This document shows, in pieces, positions 13,640 to 27,239 of a stretch of DNA of 64,000 nucleotides. Made by a program: the position numbers and the translations under genes. Every line of letters begins with the position of its first letter. The stretch's first letter is position 1. The stretch is from Nageia nagi (lineage: Eukaryota > Pinophyta), in NCBI GenBank assembly GCA_050084985.1, contig JBITNC010000001.1:200694001-200758000 (forward strand). Direction: 5' to 3'. Under the pieces are notes generated by a model. That model worked only from the letters and a program-made list of their open reading frames with translations. It was not told the origin of the DNA and made no database searches.

Positions 13640-14970
13640 AAGTATTACCTTACTTTACCATTTCCTTGATGGATTTAAAGTATGGATCCTACTATTGTAA
13701 GATTTTCACTTGATCAAACAAGTCAAGTTGGCTTCTTATCATGGCATTTACTTGTATTCTCCAACTTAATGCATCTACCACCTTGGTTTATTTACCCTTG
13801 ATATAATCAATACCAAAATCATATTCCATGAGGAATTCCATCCACCACCTTTGCCTAGCATTTAAGTTTGGCCTAGTGAATAAGTATTCCAAACTTTGAT
13901 GATCCATTTCTAATTTGAAAGGTTTTCCTAGCAAGTAATGCCTCTACATCTTGAGTGAATGCACTATAGCTACCAAGATCATGTGTAGCATAATTCAACT
14001 CATGTGGATTTAAATTTTTGGATTCATATGCTACAAGATATCCATTCTATGATAGTACTCCACCCAAACATACTAATGATGCATCTTTACATACTACAAA
14101 ATTACTGTTTGGGTTGGGGATAGTGAGAACTAGTGTTGTGATAAGCTTTTCTTTTAGAGTTTCAAAAGCCTTTTCAAACTTCTTAGTCCACTTAAACACT
14201 TTATTTTTCTTCTACATATTGGTGATAGGATTGGCTAACTTCAAGAAATACTTGATAAATCTTCTATAGTACCTAGCTAATCCCATGAAACTTCTTACTT
14301 CAGTCACATTGGTTAGCACATGCCAACTCATTATTACTTTTACTTTCTTAGGTTCAATTGATATTCCCTTGAAAAAGATAATATGACCTAGATACTGAAT
14401 GTGAGAAACATAAAATTCACACTTAGATAATTTACCATACAATTGATTTTGACTTAAAAATTCTAAGTCTAATCTCAAATGATGGTTATGCTCCTCCTCA
14501 TTCCTTGAGTATATGAGGATATAATCTAGAAATACTAACACTAATTTGTTTAAGTATTCTTAATAAACATTGTTCATCAGATTCATGAATGTTGTGGGAG
14601 CATTCATTAGCCCAAATGGTATGACCATAAACTTATAATATCCATATGTAGTCTTGATGGTTGTCTTATGGGTATTTGATTCCTTTATTCTCATTTGGTG
14701 GTATCTGGATCTCAGATCTATCTTGGAAAAGATACCAACATCTTTGAGCTATTCAAATAAGTTATCAATCTTAGGTAGAGGATACCTATTCTTGATGGTG
14801 ACCTTGTTCAACATCCTATAATCAATACATAGTCTTAGAGTTCCATCTTTATTTTTAACAAATAATATAGGAGTGCCCCAAAGTAATACACTAGGCTTTA
14901 TCAACCCTTTCTCCAATAAATCTTCTAATTGCACCTTTAATTCTTGCATCTCAATGATGTTCATTCTATA
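13640..14970 (-). pseudogene. Element T reverse transcriptase and RNase H (decayed)
   Basis: 14749-14964 on the minus strand (71 residues) is the RT N-terminal part: [20 protein letters not shown], then [10 protein letters not shown] and [12 protein letters not shown]. 14212-14541 (109 residues) continues from the catalytic loop, here FLDY instead of FLDD, so the second catalytic Asp is lost. It then runs through the thumb and connection, with LSKCEFYVSHIQYLGHII and VRSFMGLARYYRRFIK. The RNase H region at 13640-14200 is read only in fragments. Confidence 0.88.
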
Positions 14971-15239
14971 CGGGGTTCTAGATATAGGTTTAGCTTTTAG
15001 TAATAGATCTATGAAGAAGTCAAATTCTCATTTTGGGGGTAGACTAGGTAGTTCCTTAGGAAATACATCCTTCTATTCCCTTAACACCAGATACTTATTT
15101 AATAGTTGTACCTCTTTATCCTCTAGTTATACTTCTTTGACCTTAACTACATAGATCATTTCCCTCTTTCTAATACTTCTTCTCATTTGCATGGATGTGA
15201 TCAAGTAAGGCTCAAATAGTCCTTGATTATTGAACACCC

Positions 15240-15600
15240 TATATCAATTTTGGGATAAATTGATGTATTCCACCCATCTCTCCTAAAAATCGATCAAGGA
15301 TTTATGTGCCATCAACCAATCCATTCCTAAGATAATATCATAAGAAGCTAATGGAACCACATACAAGTCCCACACAATAAACCCTTTGGTTAACTTACTC
15401 TCAATATTTCTTAAACATTGTTTAATGGAACACTTTTGAATAGACCCAAACTCTACTTTCCATCTATTTGTCAAAATTTTTGGTGCCTTTAACATGTCAT
15501 TAACTAAAGAATTTGAAATAAAATTATCCATTGCACTATAATCTATCAAAACTTTAAAATATTTGATAAAATATTTACCCATGATCTATAGAGGTGTAGC
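15240..15600 (-). pseudogene. Element T aspartic protease (decayed)
   Basis: 15283-15582 on the minus strand, 99 residues. The active-site region reads VLIDYSAMDNFISNSLV, where the Asp-Ser-Gly triad is now Asp-Tyr-Ser. The C-terminal signature DLYVVPLASYDIILGMDWLM is well preserved. The length fits a single-domain retropepsin lying between gag and RT. Confidence 0.8.
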
Positions 15601-15859
15601 TTATGCTCAAGTATGTCTCAATCCAATCATTGCAAAACTTTGATGGTCCTTAAGTGTGTATACCTTTAGATGGCATTAACTCACATAATGCACTCTACCA
15701 TAGTTCCAACATCCATCATGTGGGGCTTTATTTAATTATAAGATGTTATCTTTAGGCACATACTAATTATTTATTTACTCAAGGAGTTCTTAGATCTAGT
15801 TCTTAAATATTTAATTTCCATTCCCATGTTTTCAATTCTACCTTCTAAATTAATGATTC

Positions 15860-16560
15860 TTATTTTGGAAACCCTTTCTTTTGAAACCTTTGTTCCAAAT
15901 TATTTCTTCTCAAATCTAGGAAAGTTTTCATCTCTATGATTTTGGTTGGCCTTTTTATTGCTATTTTGTGGAGCCTATTGCTCAGCACCTCTATTCTTTC
16001 AAAAAAGTTCCTTTTCTTTTTCATCTGATAAATAGTTCATAAAATTCTTTTTAATGCCCAAGTTACTTTCCTCCCTTTTGGATAGATCATATGCTTCTTC
16101 CAAGGTTTTAGGGTTTAGTATGTTGATTATAATCTTAATTTTGGGATCCAATCCCATAAGGAATTGATGAACCTTCATGTGATTTTTATCATCTGGGACA
16201 TACTTGAGAAGTCTAATGAACCACTGATGATAGCTTTGCACACTCATGGAGCCTTGTTGAAGTGTATAGTATTCCTCATATTTTTTTTCAAAATCAACTT
16301 GAGGAATAAATCTTTTCCAAAATGCTTCCATAAATTTTGGCCACTTCAAATACTAAACTCCATGCTCAACTTTGTAATCATTCCATAATTCAAGAGAAAT
16401 ATATTGAAAATTATAGGTAGCCCTTATGGTCTTGGTTTTTGGCTATAGATTTTTAATTGAGAAGTATGTTTTGGCCTCCTCTAACCATACTTCTACATGC
16501 TCACCTTCTTGATTCCCATTAAACTTAGGTATCTAGGCTTTCTTTATATCAATCATAAGT
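15860..16560 (-). pseudogene. Element T gag (decayed)
   Basis: The open piece 15999-16349 on the minus strand (116 residues) is the capsid part: FMEAFWKRFIPQVDFEKKYE, then YYTLQQGSMSVQSYHQWFIR, then KVHQFLMGLDPKIKI and TLEEAYDLSKREE. This is the classic gypsy gag order. The N-terminal portion continues to about 16560 with stops. A nucleocapsid zinc knuckle would lie at about 15860-15990 but is not preserved well enough to assign. Confidence 0.85.
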
Positions 16561-17055
16561 TCTTATTCAATCCTTTCTTAAACTTGGTTTTCCAATCCAC
16601 CCGATGTTACTTATGTTGGAATGATTGGAATAGATTCTTCTCTCAAAGGGTCAAATCTCTAAATTAGTAGATTATTTATCAATTTTTATTGCTCTACCAC
16701 TTGCTCTTAGAATCTTTTGATGGCTTCTTCTTCTCCATTATTTTAAGTGGAACCATTAGAAGAAATATTAGTATTATTTGTAGGAACCCATTGATTTCCA
16801 TTCCTCACTATTCCATTTCTAGCATATAGCCCCTTATAGCTCTTTTATTTGCCCTATAATTGGTATTGGCATTTACAATAAGGCTATTTGTGGCACCTTA
16901 TCATAGGTTTCCTAAATATTTGGTTACACATATTAGGAGTGTCATAATATGAGTCCACCAAATGGTATTATTATTAGGCTCATGCATTCTCATCTAAACT
17001 TCCTAAACTCTTACAACAAAAGAGTTATGGACCATAGGCCTGAGGGTTTGAACTT

Positions 17056-17070
17056 GATGCTTTGATACCA
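17056..17070 (-). other. Primer binding site of element T
   Basis: The minus strand reads TGGTATCAAAGCATC, one base inside the LTR edge. It matches the initiator-tRNA-Met type plant PBS (TGGTATCAGAGC) with one G-to-A change. Confidence 0.85.
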
Positions 17071-17071
17071 C

Positions 17072-20000
17072 TATAAAGCATCCACCTATTCCCATCAACC
17101 AAAATGCTAATTTTTAGACCTAATTTATTTTAATTTTATTTAACACTCAAATGTTCTAGGAATGGACCAGGTGATCCCATATGAGCTTATCAATGCTACT
17201 AGTTAGTTTAGCACTCACATGGCAAGATTAGTCAAGTACTAAGATAACCAACTCTGATCATTTTTTTCTAGTGTTCACTTCTCAACATTCACCCTATTGA
17301 AAATATTCCTCAAAGGTAACCCCACCATTCCTAGTCCACATTCCATATGTAATAGAATTTCTAGCCATGGTGTAGTGGTTTTCTACTGGGGGCCCATACC
17401 TCTCAAGAGATCATACTTTCACTAAGTTAATGTCATTACTTAATGATAACTCTCCATATCATAGGAGAAGATAGCTTTTCCTAGACAAGCTTTCATATGA
17501 TTAGGTAGTGTCACCTATGGAACAATCATCATACCCCTATTTGCTAATTACAAGTGGTATGACTACTAGTTACCCTCACCTAGTAATTATAGTTTTTTCG
17601 ATTGTTATCCCCACTTGACACACATGTCAGAGGATATGAGTCACTAGCCTATCCATAACTATTGGTTAGGTCCACCATGTATTCTAAGATCCCCATTTTC
17701 ATAACTTGGGGATCCATGGGTATTGACCTTACCCTCAAGTGGTTGTTTAGTCTAATTCATTATTAGATATGTTGATAAATAAAAACCACCCGTGACCTAA
17801 TAACTTTTTATAAATGATCCCAAGTAGTGATAACGGTACAATACACCATGAACAATAATTGATTAATATGTATATGATGTAATATCTAAGTTTTTACCTA
17901 GGGTTAGCATAATTAATCCCTACCCACAAGACATGTATGAGAAGTCTTAGTTGTAGACTTGCATAGGAAGTCACATTAATCTAATTATCCCATTACTTTT
18001 AAAAAGTTCACATGCATTGGTAACATAACAAGTCATGAGGTAGGATATAGCTTGCTATTTCTATGAAGGGAATGTAATTCAAAGTGGTCCTCATGCAAAT
18101 AATATTCTTTTGGCTTGTTATTTTGCGATGTAGGTTCATTTAGTGAAGGTTCTTCACCATTTTGTTGTATTATTGGAACCATCCAAAAATATCCTTTTTG
18201 GTTAGTATATTCCCTTAATATTTGTCATGAGTTTATTATACTATTATTGGTCATATTCATTTATTTGGAATAAAATTTAATACCTAACTTAGTTTTGACT
18301 AGGTTTTATCTTTTGAGGTTTGATTCATATGTATTACTATACAAATTCCATGTTAATCCATTTACTTTGTTTGAATATCCAAGCTTTTCAAATTATTTCC
18401 CATGAGATCCCATTTATTCCTATTTTTATCCCAAGGATCCCTATTAATTACCATACAAACCCAAACATAATTTGGAAACCATATCTTTATCTTGGGATCA
18501 TAATTAATTAGTTTGGATAATAATGGATTATTTGGGGTTATTGATCTTATCGATCTTCTTCAACTAGGAACCTTGGTGTATTTTCTTAATTACATTTTTC
18601 GATCCCTATTAAGTCATAATAGTTTCTAATATTATTTAATTATCACTTTATATTCATAATTATGGTCATAGTAATACCTATTACTCATTCATGTCATATG
18701 ATTATTACTATTCATAGCATTGAATAACCATGATGTTATTCATAATTTAGAGGAATCTTATTAAATCACAATGCTAACATTTCATCAATGATTTATTTAA
18801 CAAGAACCAATTTGCTTAATTGATCAAGGTATCTCATTTTAGCACAAAATCATCCACTTTTCATTCAACACAATATATGAACAAAGCAATCTTGATTAAT
18901 CATTCCTAGCTCTAAGCTATTACAAGAGTATTAATTAATTAAAAAAGGGTCATATACACCTAGTAAAATCCATTCATAAAACATCTAATATAAATCCTAT
19001 TATCCTTTATTGTCAATAAACCACATAATTGTTCTAACATAAGAAGGATACCAAAAATAAATGTTACAATTTCAAATAATACTTGAAGTACAAAAGCTAT
19101 ATAAACCTATTTAATCATTAATGGGTTCTTTCAAACAAATCATGCTAGTACATAATTCATCTTCATTCATGCCTTAAGGTCTCAATCCTTGTCTTTCATC
19201 CATCAAGTGTCTCCATAGACCAAAGTGAATGGATCAAGTACTATGGAGGGTTGGAGGATCATGACAAATCCTATTTTCTCATTTGATTGTGATCTAAATG
19301 TATTGCATTTAATTCAACTCTATTCTTATGGACCTTTGGTGGATTTTAGACCCATTTAGGACTACCTCCTTTTTCCTTGGTCACATGATTGACATTCGTC
19401 ATTCACCTTTTAATAATTCAATTTCATCCCAATAACACATAAGGTTTAATAAATGATGATATGTGTTTATTCCTCAAGTCTTATAAGAATCTCTTAAAGC
19501 TCAATACTACAAATAAATCTCTTTAAACTCAATGCTAAAGATATACAAATAAATCTCTTAAACTCAACAGTAGAAATATACAAATGAGTCTTTTTAAATT
19601 CAAGGCTTCAAATACATCTATTATTAAACCATTACTAAGGAATATAATTTAAAATTTAAGTACAACTAGTATTCTTAATTCTATCTACCTTCCAATTTTA
19701 CATTTCAAAACTAAAGGCTTGGAGGTATTTCCAAAATGACTCATCCCTCTATTAGTTTTCATAAGGTGTCAGGAGAATAAAGAGTGTCAATAGTATAGGA
19801 GTGATAGTTTGAAACAAAATGCACCTATGCATATTCCTACTTATGCGAGGAGTGTAAGGTTTCTCATATACTTTGAATATTAATGTAATGTGAGGAGAAT
19901 ACATGATATTTAGTTATTTTTCAACAAACTATCATTATTACAAGAGGTGTCCATGAATCCTTAGGATAGTATAATAGAGTGTGGGTTATTGGTGTTGTGA

Positions 20001-21620
20001 TTGTTATATGGGAAGTGGACAAGTTCTTAGAGTCTAGGACGTAAAGTTTTTGTACATAGAGGAAGAACAAGGTCAATTTCAAAAACCTTTGCTAGCATTC
20101 TTTCGATGTACACCATGATGGAAGCTCATGAAATAGTGAGGGACTTAAGGGCAAGTAGGGTACCAAGCATACACCAAATACAAATATGCAAGATGGATGG
20201 GTTCCCAAGCAAGAATCAAATGAGACTTTGCATCCTCTAGCATGGTCATCATAGGAGCTCTAAGAGAAAGAATAAAATATACCCATGGTAGATGTGGTCA
20301 TGAGGGTTTTGATATTCACATATGCAAAATGGAGAAGTATACACTATGATCAAGAATTATTAATCTATACATGGAATATCTTATCTCATTAATGGATTCT
20401 CATAAAAGAGTCAGTCCACTAGACTCTCATGGTGTGAGTGTGTTAGGATAAGATTTTAAAATAGTAACCTTATTATCCCAAGAGGCACACAGTACAAGAA
20501 AAGGATTCTATTATTTTAATCCTTTAATTCATTATCCCATATACATTCAAATATGTCAATGCATTTTAAACAAAAAGAAAACACAAGCCATAATATCTTC
20601 ATAAGCTAGAATATACGAAATTTCAAAGGTTAGATAATATAAGAGAAGAGCACCTTGTTTCAGAGTGATGCCACTACTTCACAAGCTCTAAAGAGATAAT
20701 TTTCTTACTTGCTTAAGATGGTTTTTCCTAAGGGGTTCCTCTCATATTTATAGCCTTAAGGGTAGGAAAATAGCCAACTTATTTCCTATTCCCACTTTAA
20801 CTCCACTAAAAGGTTAGAGACAAAAATAATAAATTTTAAATTCTAAAGTGGCTATTATGGGACCAAATAATATTTGGAAGCAATTAACCCTAAGTTAGAC
20901 TAGGTTACTATTAGAACTATTTTTACTTTCCACTTCACACATTAAAACAAAATACATGTGCCATACTCCAATAATACCTTAATAATTACAAGTAATGCCA
21001 AAATATCATTCAATATTAGATTCCTCTTAAATAATATTTCCATTATTAACCCCATGTGGCAATAATGCAGGCACTTAGTTTTAACTTTATCCCATTTAAA
21101 TTTATTTTACTAACCTTTTGTAAATTTTTAAATTTAAATAATGTATATTCTTTATCCCTCCATTTTCAAATTCAAAATTCAAAAATACACAACAAGGAGA
21201 ATACACCTTTACTTGCAATGATTGCCTCATCCTGTAGGGCAAGATTATTAGTCTATACACATTTTCAAATACACTTTCATCAAGAAATAGATAATCATAG
21301 CAATTATTTTAACATGCAACTACATGATCTATGATGATCATAAAGATTGTTAGTGATCCAATGCTAATCATTTCCTCCTTCTTAGCCCCCCATTCCTATC
21401 ACTAATTCACCTTTAGTCCTTAGGAACTTTCAATTGCTCTTTCATATCGAGGTGACCTATTACCTACATCATGAAAACCTTAAATCCAACATCAAATTAT
21501 CATAAATAATACATGTTTCCTTATCAAATTCATCATCATCATAGCATTATTCTAAACATGATCCATCAAAATTCTTGATAGTACTCAAGGTCAAATAGTA
21601 TCTTGAGGTGGGTCATGACA
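17072..21620 (-). repeat. 5' LTR of element T
   Basis: 4549 bp, the partner of 7694-12238. It is followed directly by the right TSD copy TCACC. Confidence 0.92.
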
Positions 21621-21625
21621 TCACC
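21621..21625. repeat. Target site duplication of element T, right copy (TCACC)
   Basis: Identical to 7689-7693. Confidence 0.85.
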
Positions 21626-24492
21626 TCCTATGATTGAACTCAATGTTAAATTGCACTACCGTGATATTTAATTGATGTACTCTTTTCTACCCATAATATA
21701 AATAAGATACCACCACTTTAACTTATAGTAACTACCTGCCCATAACTCCCATAGTTAATACCTTTCAATAAATGAATACCTACTCATTATCTTTGACTAG
21801 TTGTTTATCTTGGAGGTAGAATGACCCTTATATTTTCTATCTTAACTCCTAACCATTTACTTTCCATATAAGTTCTTTCTTTACTTAAATGATAAACTTT
21901 ATAACTATGTATCAAGATTGTATGATGGTAATGAAGCATAGATTCAAATTCTATTCTCAACTTGGATATTAAATGCTATCGAAATAAAAACTATAATGAA
22001 AGATACAAATATGATTTTTCACCATTATTTAACATTAACTTACATACATCATGCTCATGCAAGTAAAACTATATACTTTAAATGCTAAGTATGAGATTTA
22101 TTTACATAAACCAACCATGCTATTAATGAGTCAATTCATATAATATTACATCATTTGACCATAAAGGCTATACATTTCATATCTCATCGAGATATGAGTT
22201 TTGAATATCACATTTACAAATTGCAATACATAATATCCTTTTTTTTTCCATTTTGCAAGCCTTGAACCATCAAGGTATCATTCTTCGAAGTGAACCACTT
22301 GCTAAATGCTTTTTCAGAATCAGAGATAGCATTTTGTTTTGTTTTTCATTAAGGTAACATGCAATGCATTTGCATGAAAGGTTTTCCTTGATTCATTCTT
22401 TCTCAATGAATAACTATGCCAATTTCATATGTGTTCTATTTCATGTTTAATGCATTTATCATGCAAAGGTAAAATGTAAAGAGTGCATACTACTTTCCAT
22501 ATAAATGATCTATCCTTTTATATATATATATATATATTTAATGCATCTAATGCATTAACATATGCAAGATCAATTTAGTGATTCATTATCTTAACATAAT
22601 ATAAATCAACTTACTTTTTCACCTTAAGATAGTACCCATTTTTCTATTTTCAAATTCCTTGAAAAATATTTTAAAAAAAAGAATTCACATTACATTTAAT
22701 GCCAAAAACAAATATTTTTGTTTTCAAGTTATACTTTTAGAATTATAAACATAATAACTATTAAATGTAACTTAATGGTAATAATTATTAAAAATCTATT
22801 AAATATTAATAATTTAATATTTAGACCTATTTCTAAATAATTATTAATTTAAATTCTTATTTTAAAATATTATAAAGTTAATATTTTAAAATTTTATTTA
22901 AAATTAATCAAGTAGATGTAAAATTAAAAATATTTTAAAACTTTAAAATATTTAAATTTTAAAATCTAAATTAAAAATAATTATATATATATATATATAT
23001 ATATTAAAAAAAATTTATAATAATAATAAAATATTACTATAATAATAAGACCAAATTCTTATACAATTTAGGTTTAGCTATGAATCTTTTCACTCAATAA
23101 TAAAAACCCTTTTTTTAGAAATTTCACAAAAAGCCTATGTTTTCTAACAAAAATTTGGTTTTACATGTACATGATTTCTTTTCTAAAAGGTAGTTTTAAA
23201 CTCAATTTTCATAGACAAATTTCTCAACAACCAAGAACCCATTCTCAAAATTGAGATATGGGGTTTCTTCCCTTTTCCAAGCTCTACACATAGAGTGCTT
23301 GAAATTAAAATTTTGATCAAGTTTAACACATCTAAATTTCAATTAAAAACCTATTTTCACTACTTTGTAATTGTATGAAAAAATTCAAAAATTTAATTAG
23401 TTTTTTCTACAATTTTTATTGAATAAAGAGCAATAATAAACACTCTAAAATTTACATTTTAAACATTGATCTAGAATTGTAAACTCAATTTCAAAACCCA
23501 TTTATTTTACATAATTGCAGGAAAGCTTACAAATCAATACTTTCCATGCTATTTCCAAATGCATTATGCATAGAAAACCAAAATTTAAAACCAAATTCAA
23601 AGTTATTTATAATGAAGAAAACTTGATTAAAGATGCCTAGAAAAATTTAAAATGTAGAATGATCTCTTGTTTCAATATTTCCTTCTCTCCTTCCAAGAAC
23701 AAAAAGTAACCAAGTAAATGATGAGAAGAACGATAAATAGGACATGGTTGCCCAACCTCCATGAGATAGTTTTCTCTGAAAACTTCTTGGAAGTTTATCC
23801 TTGGGAGATAAACCCCAAAATGTATAAAAATGACCAAAATAAAATCTATTTGTTTTTTTTTACTTTTCCCCTTTTGCACATTATTTTGAAAATAACTTAT
23901 TTAATTAAATGCATATTAATGAACTATTAGCTAGTTACCTTCAATTCATATATTTAACTTTTTGCAAATCTTTTAAATCAAATGCAAGTTAAGTAATATT
24001 TTTTTATACTTTATTGCATTCTAAATAAATAAAATTGCATTTACTTCTATATGCACTTATTTAATTTTGTATTTTAAATTTTTAGATATGAAGTTGAGAA
24101 CTAAGCTAGTCCATCATCGTTCTCACTCATAATAAATTTAAAATCCAAAAAAAGTTCAATAACTACTTCAATACTGAAAAGTAAACAAATATGTAGCATA
24201 AGATAATATGAACACAAAAAACTCATGCAACCTAAGTGAAATAACTTCTCTTATGGGTTGCTATGTCCAATCATCTCTATAAAAATACCAAAGTAATTCA
24301 CTTGTAGGACTAAATTTTACTATATCATATGAAACTATAATAGTATCAAACTTTCTTTGCATGATATTAAGATCAAAAATATATAAATAACATAATATAT
24401 TAATTATTCAAAATGCAAGTATGCAATAACTTCATACTTTAAACATAATAATTGAATCATGCAAAAATACAAAAAAAGAGGGGGTTATAACA
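21626..24492 (-). repeat. 5' LTR of element O, part right of element T
   Basis: Continues the LTR begun at 7301. Together the two parts give an LTR of about 3.26 kb. From about 22855 it is collinear with 1025-2657. It contains TA microsatellites at 22518-22536 and 22982-23003. It ends TTATAACA, the decayed form of the TCATGACA terminus. Confidence 0.82.
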
Positions 24493-25055
24493 TAATTAAC
24501 CCTTGATGAAATCATCAACTTGGTTGATATGATTAACTAACCCTTAAAATAAGTTTTTCCTTTGGTCAAATCAACTTGACCCTCAAGGTCAGTGATATCA
24601 TTATCCTTTCCCAATAAACTATGTTAACCTTCACCATTAATTGAATCCAACCAATTGATAGACCAATACCAAAATTCATTATTATCAATCCCTATGACAA
24701 GATACTAGAGGTCTATCATTAAGCTTTTTGACTTGAAAAACATCATTAATTTCTAATTCCTCCCATTACTTAGATCAAAATTATTGATAACAATGAGTCG
24801 ATATTATTTTCATCATCCAATTCAACCAAACCAACATTTTCTCTTAGTCAAATCAAGCAATTTACTAATGATGACTTCAATTAGCTTATTGTCAATCTCA
24901 AAAACCCTACTAAAATATTTAGCAAAGCATTACTGGAAGAAAATCTAGGTAATATAAGTAATCTATCTAGCAAAATATGTTCTATTGAATCATTACCACA
25001 TGTCCCTATCGTACCATCACATGTTTATAAATATTAGACCACCTAACTGATATAC
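24493..25055. other. Gap between elements O and B
   Basis: AT-rich sequence with no open frame and no domain that I can recognise on either strand. It could be very old transposon debris or the original intergenic DNA. Confidence 0.4.
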
Positions 25056-25060
25056 TATTA
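25056..25060. repeat. Candidate TSD of element B, left copy (TATTA)
   Basis: The same five bases occur at 33834-33838. The word is AT-rich and so could match by chance. Confidence 0.55.
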
Positions 25061-25785
25061 TGCACACTTGAAAAGGAATTTTAATTTAATTAAAATACCT
25101 TTTTAGATATTTTAAATAATTTATTAAATAAATAATATTTTTCATGTGCACTTTCATCTGCCTTTATGTTTTATGGTAACATGTTAGCTCAAAATCACAA
25201 TAAGCTTGAGGAGCCTTACCACTAGACTTGTTTCCTATAAAGGTGGAGGGGTTGTGCATGATCAAAGATATGACATGACATGATATGATACCAAATCCTT
25301 GATAGGTGAAAATATACTTGTATCAATCTTGATTGATTTTTTTCAATACCACCTATCATCTCTAGATTTTGTTATATTTTGAGCTCTTCATTCCTATAAT
25401 ATTTCATCCCTTCACAATTGAGATTCCACACATATAAATTGGGATGACAATATCAAGAAAAGGGGAAAGGTATTCTAGAAAAATAATTAGGTATTATTGC
25501 TAGGTTTCTAGCACTATTAGTGGGTTGAGTTTGGATTGGTGGCTCTATGTTTTGGGGAAGCTCATCATTCATCCTTTTTTTTATTGAATTTTATCTCTAT
25601 TTATCATCACAAGTAAAATATAGATTTGTATATTTCATAAATCCAATTTTAATAGGTCAAGGTCAATTAGATCATTATCATCTTTCATATCATCAATTTT
25701 TTATTATTCACATTAATTGGAAAATTTAATTTTTTTATAAATAACCGTAATAATTAATATTTTGGTTATAACAATTAGTGAATCT
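25061..25785 (+). repeat. 5' LTR of element B
   Basis: Matches 33093-33833. Shared landmarks are the start with CACTTGAAAAGG versus CACTTAAAAAGG, a TTTCATGTGCA block, a GGTGGAG block at about 25241, and the end with ATAACC and TTTTGGTTATAA. The exact right end is blurred by decay. Confidence 0.85.
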
Positions 25786-25794
25786 GACTTCTTT

Positions 25795-25811
25795 TGATAC
25801 ATCTCATTATC
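25795..25811 (+). other. Candidate primer binding site of element B
   Basis: TTTTGATACATCTCA stands at the place where element Y has TTTTGGCACGCCCGG. Most of the differences are transitions, as expected from deamination. The assignment rests on position and on this comparison. Confidence 0.45.
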
Positions 25812-26025
25812 TTTTACAAGTTACATTAAAACCCTAGGGTCTTAAATAGAACTAATCTTACATTTCAAGTATTTAATAAATGGAACCTACATAGTTTCTT
25901 ACCATGGTTAATAGCTTTGATGAGGCTACTAGATCTAACCTCAAAAACATGGTATATGGGAATGAAAATAAAGTGAATCCTCTAATATTGGGAGCAATAG
26001 TAAATCCTTTGGAGATGCTCCACCC

Positions 26026-26580
26026 ATGACTAGGGATTCAAATCTACTATGTGATGAGATTTGCAATACTCAAGCATTTTATCTACAAGTGGAACATATT
26101 TTTGATACATATAATGGTGAGGGAGAACATATGGCTCATATTAAGGCTTTCAAAATGAAATTTGAGCTAAAATTTAAGACAAATGATAATTTGATGGCCA
26201 AATACTTCCCTACTACATTTAGAGTTGATGCAATCAATTGGTACTTCTCTTTACTTGCTAATTTAATTAATTGTTATATACAACTTATCTCAAAATTTTA
26301 CATCCATTTTAAATATCATTCTCCTAGACAAATGATAGTTTCAAATCTAGTTAGTGCTATCCAAGGCCCAAATGAGGAATTTAATAAATTTTCCTAAAGG
26401 TTTAAAAAGATTTGGATAATGATTTTTGAACCCTTATTTGAGTCTCATGTCATATCCATATTTTTTCTCAACATCCATCCTAAATTAAAGTTCATATCCC
26501 TATATTACATGACCTTACACTTTATTGAGATTATGCATAAGCTTTCCCAAAAAATAGAAGTGCTTAGTTGACATGGGTAA
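26026..26580 (+). pseudogene. Element B gag (decayed)
   Basis: The open piece 26026-26397 (123 residues) holds the gag capsid N-terminal half: FYLQVEHIFDTYNGEGEHMA, then FKMKFELKF, then LMAKYFPTTFRVDAINWYFS, where the conserved W-Y/F pair is kept. It continues in broken frames to about 26580. The related element D has the matching segment at 38310-38500 (LKAKYFLMSL, then CKWFHRLEP). The N-terminus before 26026 is not clear, and no zinc knuckle was found. Confidence 0.75.
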
Positions 26581-27239
26581 CTTAAAATATGGAAACCCTA
26601 GCAAGGAAAATAAGGGAGGTAGACATAAAAAAAAAGAATATAAAGAGGTCCTTGCTATAGAAGAACACTCATCCAAAGAGAAATAAAAGATTCAAGCAAA
26701 GAAAAGTTTTTGATAGGGTTCATTTTAAAAGTCCCTCTATAGAACTCCCTTAGAAAATATTTGGTGAATCTTAATCAATTTTTTTAAAAAAATATAAATG
26801 ATTTTAGAAAGTTTTATAAGATAATGGCTATTTTTGGAATTTTTTTAAAAATATTAGCAATTCAACTCAAAAAATTAATAAAATTTTGGCAAATTAGACC
26901 TTAGACCTTTTTAAAACTCCCAAAAATAGCCATTTTTAATGTTGAAGATCCTTAAAATTTGCTTATTAACAAATATTCATGGATAAAATGATCCCTAATT
27001 TTATAAAGATAATAGGTTACCTTTGGCTCCTATAGTTATATCAAACCACTCACAAAAAATATCATCTTCAACCAAGAACTATGTAGTGCTGTTAGTAAAG
27101 GAAGACCTTGAAGAAGTGTCAATCTAGCTACAATTGAGTGAACGAAGATCCCTTGTAATCTTTGTATACAACAACTCCTTGAGAAATTAAAGATAAATCA
27201 TGATAAGATAAGTATTTTTAAACTTTTATAATTATCAAT

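Larger units (their letters stand above)
7694..21620 (-). mobile_element. Element T: chromovirus with 4.55-kb LTRs
   Basis: A complete minus-strand LTR retrotransposon of 13.9 kb with matching TSDs. The LTRs (7694-12238 and 17072-21620) have nearly equal lengths, and together they make up about two thirds of the element. The internal 4.8 kb holds gag, protease, RT, RNase H, integrase and chromodomain in decayed form, with a polypurine tract at 12239 and an initiator-Met type PBS at 17056. The very long LTRs and the chromodomain fit Tekay/Del. It sits inside the LTR of element O, so it is younger than O. Confidence 0.92.
1025..24492 (-). mobile_element. Element O: old Ty3/gypsy chromovirus, interrupted by T
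   Basis: Minus-strand LTR retrotransposon. On the plus strand the order is 3' LTR (partial, to 2657), polypurine tract, chromodomain, integrase, RNase H, RT, protease, gag, primer binding site, and a 5' LTR split into 7301-7693 and 21626-24492 by insertion of element T. The two LTR copies both end in a TCATGACA-type terminus (2657; TTATAACA at 24492) and share a TA microsatellite and long AT-rich blocks. The chromodomain after integrase and the initiator-Met type PBS place it in the chromoviruses, probably Tekay/Del. All coding parts carry stops. The left end of the 3' LTR is missing or replaced by other sequence. Confidence 0.85.

Noticed and set aside
7694-21620. The 4.55-kb direct repeat as a segmental duplication
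   Set aside because: It is bounded by a TSD, PBS and polypurine tract and encloses pol, so it is an LTR pair.
22518-23003. TA microsatellites as functional elements
   Set aside because: They are simple repeats within the LTR of O, shared in part by both copies, with no further structure.
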